Shown: piece by piece, positions 6,669 to 8,040 of the stretch
Position numbering within the stretch: the stretch's first letter is position 1
Layout of the letters: every line of letters starts with the position of its first letter
From: an uncultured Eubacteriales bacterium
Lineage (GTDB): Bacteria > Bacillota > Clostridia > Monoglobales > UMGS1388
NCBI GenBank assembly: GCA_900551345.1
Contig: URVP01000061.1
Span: forward strand, 1-8,040
Length of the DNA: 8,040 nt
Direction of reading: 5' to 3'
Program-made: the position numbers and the translations under genes
The notes under the pieces: generated by a model
What the model was told of the DNA's origin: nothing
Seen by the model: only the letters and a program-made list of their open reading frames with translations
The model's database searches: none

Positions 6669-7172
6669 TTATAATTTTCTTTGCAAATAAATCATGTCCA
6701 CCAATTGAATTCCACCGTCATATATTAAATGTTCATAATTGTCTGTAAAGAAATTTTTAATAACATGTGAGCGAACAAATCCACACTTTTCATAAAAATT
6801 AATCGTTGCCGGACTGTCTCCCGTACCGACTTGCAATATGGAATATTCACCTTTATATTTCATGGCGATAAAATCAATTAATGTCTTACCATATCCTCTG
6901 CCTTGATATTTCGGCTTGGTGGCAATATTTTTTATCTCAAGTACGCCGTTTCCTTCGTCAGTTACAACACATTCGCATTTAATCCCGTTATCATCTAATA
7001 CATACATTGTTCCTCTGTCAATATAACGGTCTATCATATTTTCTTGCTCATCTGCCAGCAGTAATAACGAAAGGAATTGTTTTTTATTCTCTTTAATTTC
7101 TTTAATTTCCATATCATCTTCAGTAACCTTTCTCGAGATTAATCGTTCTGTTTCTAAACCGGGTGTATTCAA
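6669..7172 (-). CDS. GNAT-family N-acetyltransferase with an apparently chimeric N-terminus
   Basis: This predicted 167-residue acetyl-CoA-dependent acetyltransferase has an unknown substrate. Motif A reads IKNIATKPKYQGRGYGKTL, with the acetyl-CoA pyrophosphate-binding QGRGYG at 90-95. Motif B is represented by NFYEKCGF at 125-132. The domain I recognise as its family begins at Met21 (MEIKEIKENKKQFL). The preceding 20 residues, with LETERLISRKVTEDD, read like the opening of a different, RimJ/RimL-type GNAT. The chosen start is TTG at 7170-7172, with GGAG at 7183-7186 and a 10-nt spacer. The internal ATG at 7110-7112 has no convincing ribosome binding site at normal spacing. In-frame codons continue upstream of the TTG to a TAA at 7194-7196. 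The gene lies 34 nt after tcdA, probably in the same transcript. Enzyme family is secure; start is uncertain. Confidence 0.85.
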   Translation of the reverse strand: MNTPGLETERLISRKVTEDDMEIKEIKENKKQFLSLLLLADEQENMIDRYIDRGTMYVLDDNGIKCECVVTDEGNGVLEIKNIATKPKYQGRGYGKTLIDFIAMKYKGEYSILQVGTGDSPATINFYEKCGFVRSHVIKNFFTDNYEHLIYDGGIQLVDMIYLQRKL

Positions 7173-7206
7173 ATATTTATAACTCCATAAATTTTAAATA
7201 AACAGC

Positions 7207-7926
7207 TTATGGTATTACCGGTTTATTCATTATGTCAATAATTACTTCTCTCGCAATCAGAATACCGGCAACTGACGGAACAAATGAAACGCTGCCCGGT
7301 ACAGGTTTACCCGAAGAAGTCTTTTCATCAGAGTCCGGTTTTATGGGCTGCTCGGTTGAATAAAGAACTTTAAGTGATTCTACGCCTCTTTTTCGCAGCT
7401 GGCTGCGCATTATTCTTGCAAGAGGACAAATGGATGTTTTATATATATCATCAATTTTAAGCCGGGTAGGGTCAAGCTTATTGCCTGTCCCCATGCAGCT
7501 TATAACGGGTATGCTCTCTTTTTGTGCTTTTGTTATTATTTCAATTTTTGCAGTGACAGTATCCACTGCATCTATAATGTAGTCATACTTGGTAAAATCT
7601 ATTTCATTTGAATTTTCAGGCAAAAAAAAGCAGTTATAAATATCCACCTGCGCTTTGGGATTAACGGAAAGAATACGCTCTTTCATAACTTCGGTTTTAA
7701 GCCGTCCCACCGTGTCAAGTGTTGCTATAATCTGACGGTTAATATTCGACTTGGAAACACAGTCATTATCAACCAGCGTAATGCTCCCAACAGAGCATCT
7801 TGCCAGCATTTCGGCAGCGTAACCGCCTACTCCGCCCACGCCGAAAAGAAGAATGCTTGAATTAGCAAGCTTGTCTATATTTTCTTTTCCGATAAGCATC
7901 TGAGTCCTTTTAAATATCTCCTGCAA
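7207..7926 (-). CDS. tcdA: tRNA threonylcarbamoyladenosine dehydratase (ThiF/E1-like)
   Basis: TcdA (also called CsdL/YgdL) uses ATP to dehydrate threonylcarbamoyladenosine at position 37 of ANN-decoding tRNAs into the cyclic form ct6A, acting in the cytoplasm. The 239 residues are full length for the family. The nucleotide-binding loop is GVGGVG at 29-34, followed by the LVDNDCVSKSNINRQ block (51-65), Lys77 in the RLKTE segment, and the adenylation-site region IDAVD at 118-122. The C-terminal GKPVPGSVSFVPSVAG stretch (206-221) separates TcdA from ThiF and MoeB. The start is TTG at 7924-7926, chosen because AAGGTGGT lies 6 nt upstream and the protein then begins at the expected place (RTQMLIG). 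The ribosome binding site touches the stop of the gene upstream, suggesting coupled translation. Confidence 0.92.
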   Translation of the reverse strand: MQEIFKRTQMLIGKENIDKLANSSILLFGVGGVGGYAAEMLARCSVGSITLVDNDCVSKSNINRQIIATLDTVGRLKTEVMKERILSVNPKAQVDIYNCFFLPENSNEIDFTKYDYIIDAVDTVTAKIEIITKAQKESIPVISCMGTGNKLDPTRLKIDDIYKTSICPLARIMRSQLRKRGVESLKVLYSTEQPIKPDSDEKTSSGKPVPGSVSFVPSVAGILIAREVIIDIMNKPVIP

Positions 7927-7932
7927 ATTATT

Positions 7933-7940
7933 ACCACCTT
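7933..7940 (-). promoter_or_regulatory. Strong ribosome binding site that fixes the TTG start of tcdA
   Basis: AAGGTGGT on the minus strand sits 6 nt before TTG (7924-7926). Its first two bases are the last two bases of the upstream gene's TAA stop (7939-7941). A ribosome ending the upstream gene would therefore stop on the site, the usual layout for translational coupling. Confidence 0.75.
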
Positions 7941-8040
7941 ATTTATTTAGGGTGTGACTTCCGTCCACCATATCTTTTATAATTTCGGTTACTTTTTCAA
8001 ATTTCCATCTGTCCAGGCAGTATTCACCATTGCCTTTTAT
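7939..8040 (-). CDS. 3' end of an unrecognised gene (partial)
   Basis: The last 33 codons of a minus-strand gene enter from the right edge and end at TAA (7939-7941). The peptide begins IKGNGEYCLDRWKFEKV and ends DGSHTLNK. The other two minus-strand frames hit stops within 50 nt of the edge, so this is the only frame open to it. The segment looks like a short amphipathic C-terminal helix (KVTEIIKDMV) with a polar tail. I do not recognise the family. The stop overlaps the tcdA ribosome binding site, so the two genes are very probably cotranscribed. Confidence 0.6.
   Translation of the reverse strand: MKGNGEYCLDRWKFEKVTEIIKDMVDGSHTLNK

Overview
This window looks like chromosomal DNA from a low-GC member of the Bacillota, class Clostridia, probably a gut or rumen lineage. 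The main evidence is the start of a SCIFF (six-cysteine ranthipeptide) precursor at the left edge, a peptide family that is close to universal in Clostridia and rare elsewhere. Strong GGAGG-type ribosome binding sites, AT-rich spacers, TTG starts and a very large secreted BspA-type protein fit the same placement. Every gene I can support lies on the minus strand, so transcription runs from right to left.

Read in the direction of transcription, the window opens with the last 33 codons of an unrecognised gene (7939-8040). The stop codon of that gene touches the ribosome binding site of tcdA, a ThiF/E1-like tRNA threonylcarbamoyladenosine dehydratase (7207-7926). A short GNAT acetyltransferase follows 34 nt later (6669-7172); it appears to carry the first residues of a second, different acetyltransferase at its N-terminus. 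These three probably form one transcription unit.

After a 104 nt AT-rich gap comes the dominant feature, a 1654-residue secreted modular protein (1600-6564). It has a signal peptide, a BspA-type leucine-rich repeat array, Ig-like modules, a concanavalin/LamG-like lectin module, a complete sialate O-acetylesterase (SGNH) catalytic unit, another Ig-like module and a small C-terminal module I cannot name. A strong hairpin terminator closes it. Next is a stand-alone tRNA-Ser(GGA) gene (1372-1463) with its own promoter and terminator.

A spacer of about 220 nt then leads to a phage-type replication protein gene (185-1117), with a DUF6291-like N-terminal region, a repeat-encoded acidic linker and a DnaD-like C-terminal region. 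No other phage genes are visible. Finally the SCIFF precursor gene (1-116) starts from a near-consensus promoter and runs off the left edge, where its radical SAM maturase gene would be expected.

The observations most worth following are the SCIFF variant (an extra cysteine, and glycine where the characterised homologue has its thioether-acceptor threonine), the LRR plus lectin plus O-acetylesterase architecture, the orphan phage-like replication gene on the 3' side of a tRNA gene, and the apparently chimeric GNAT.
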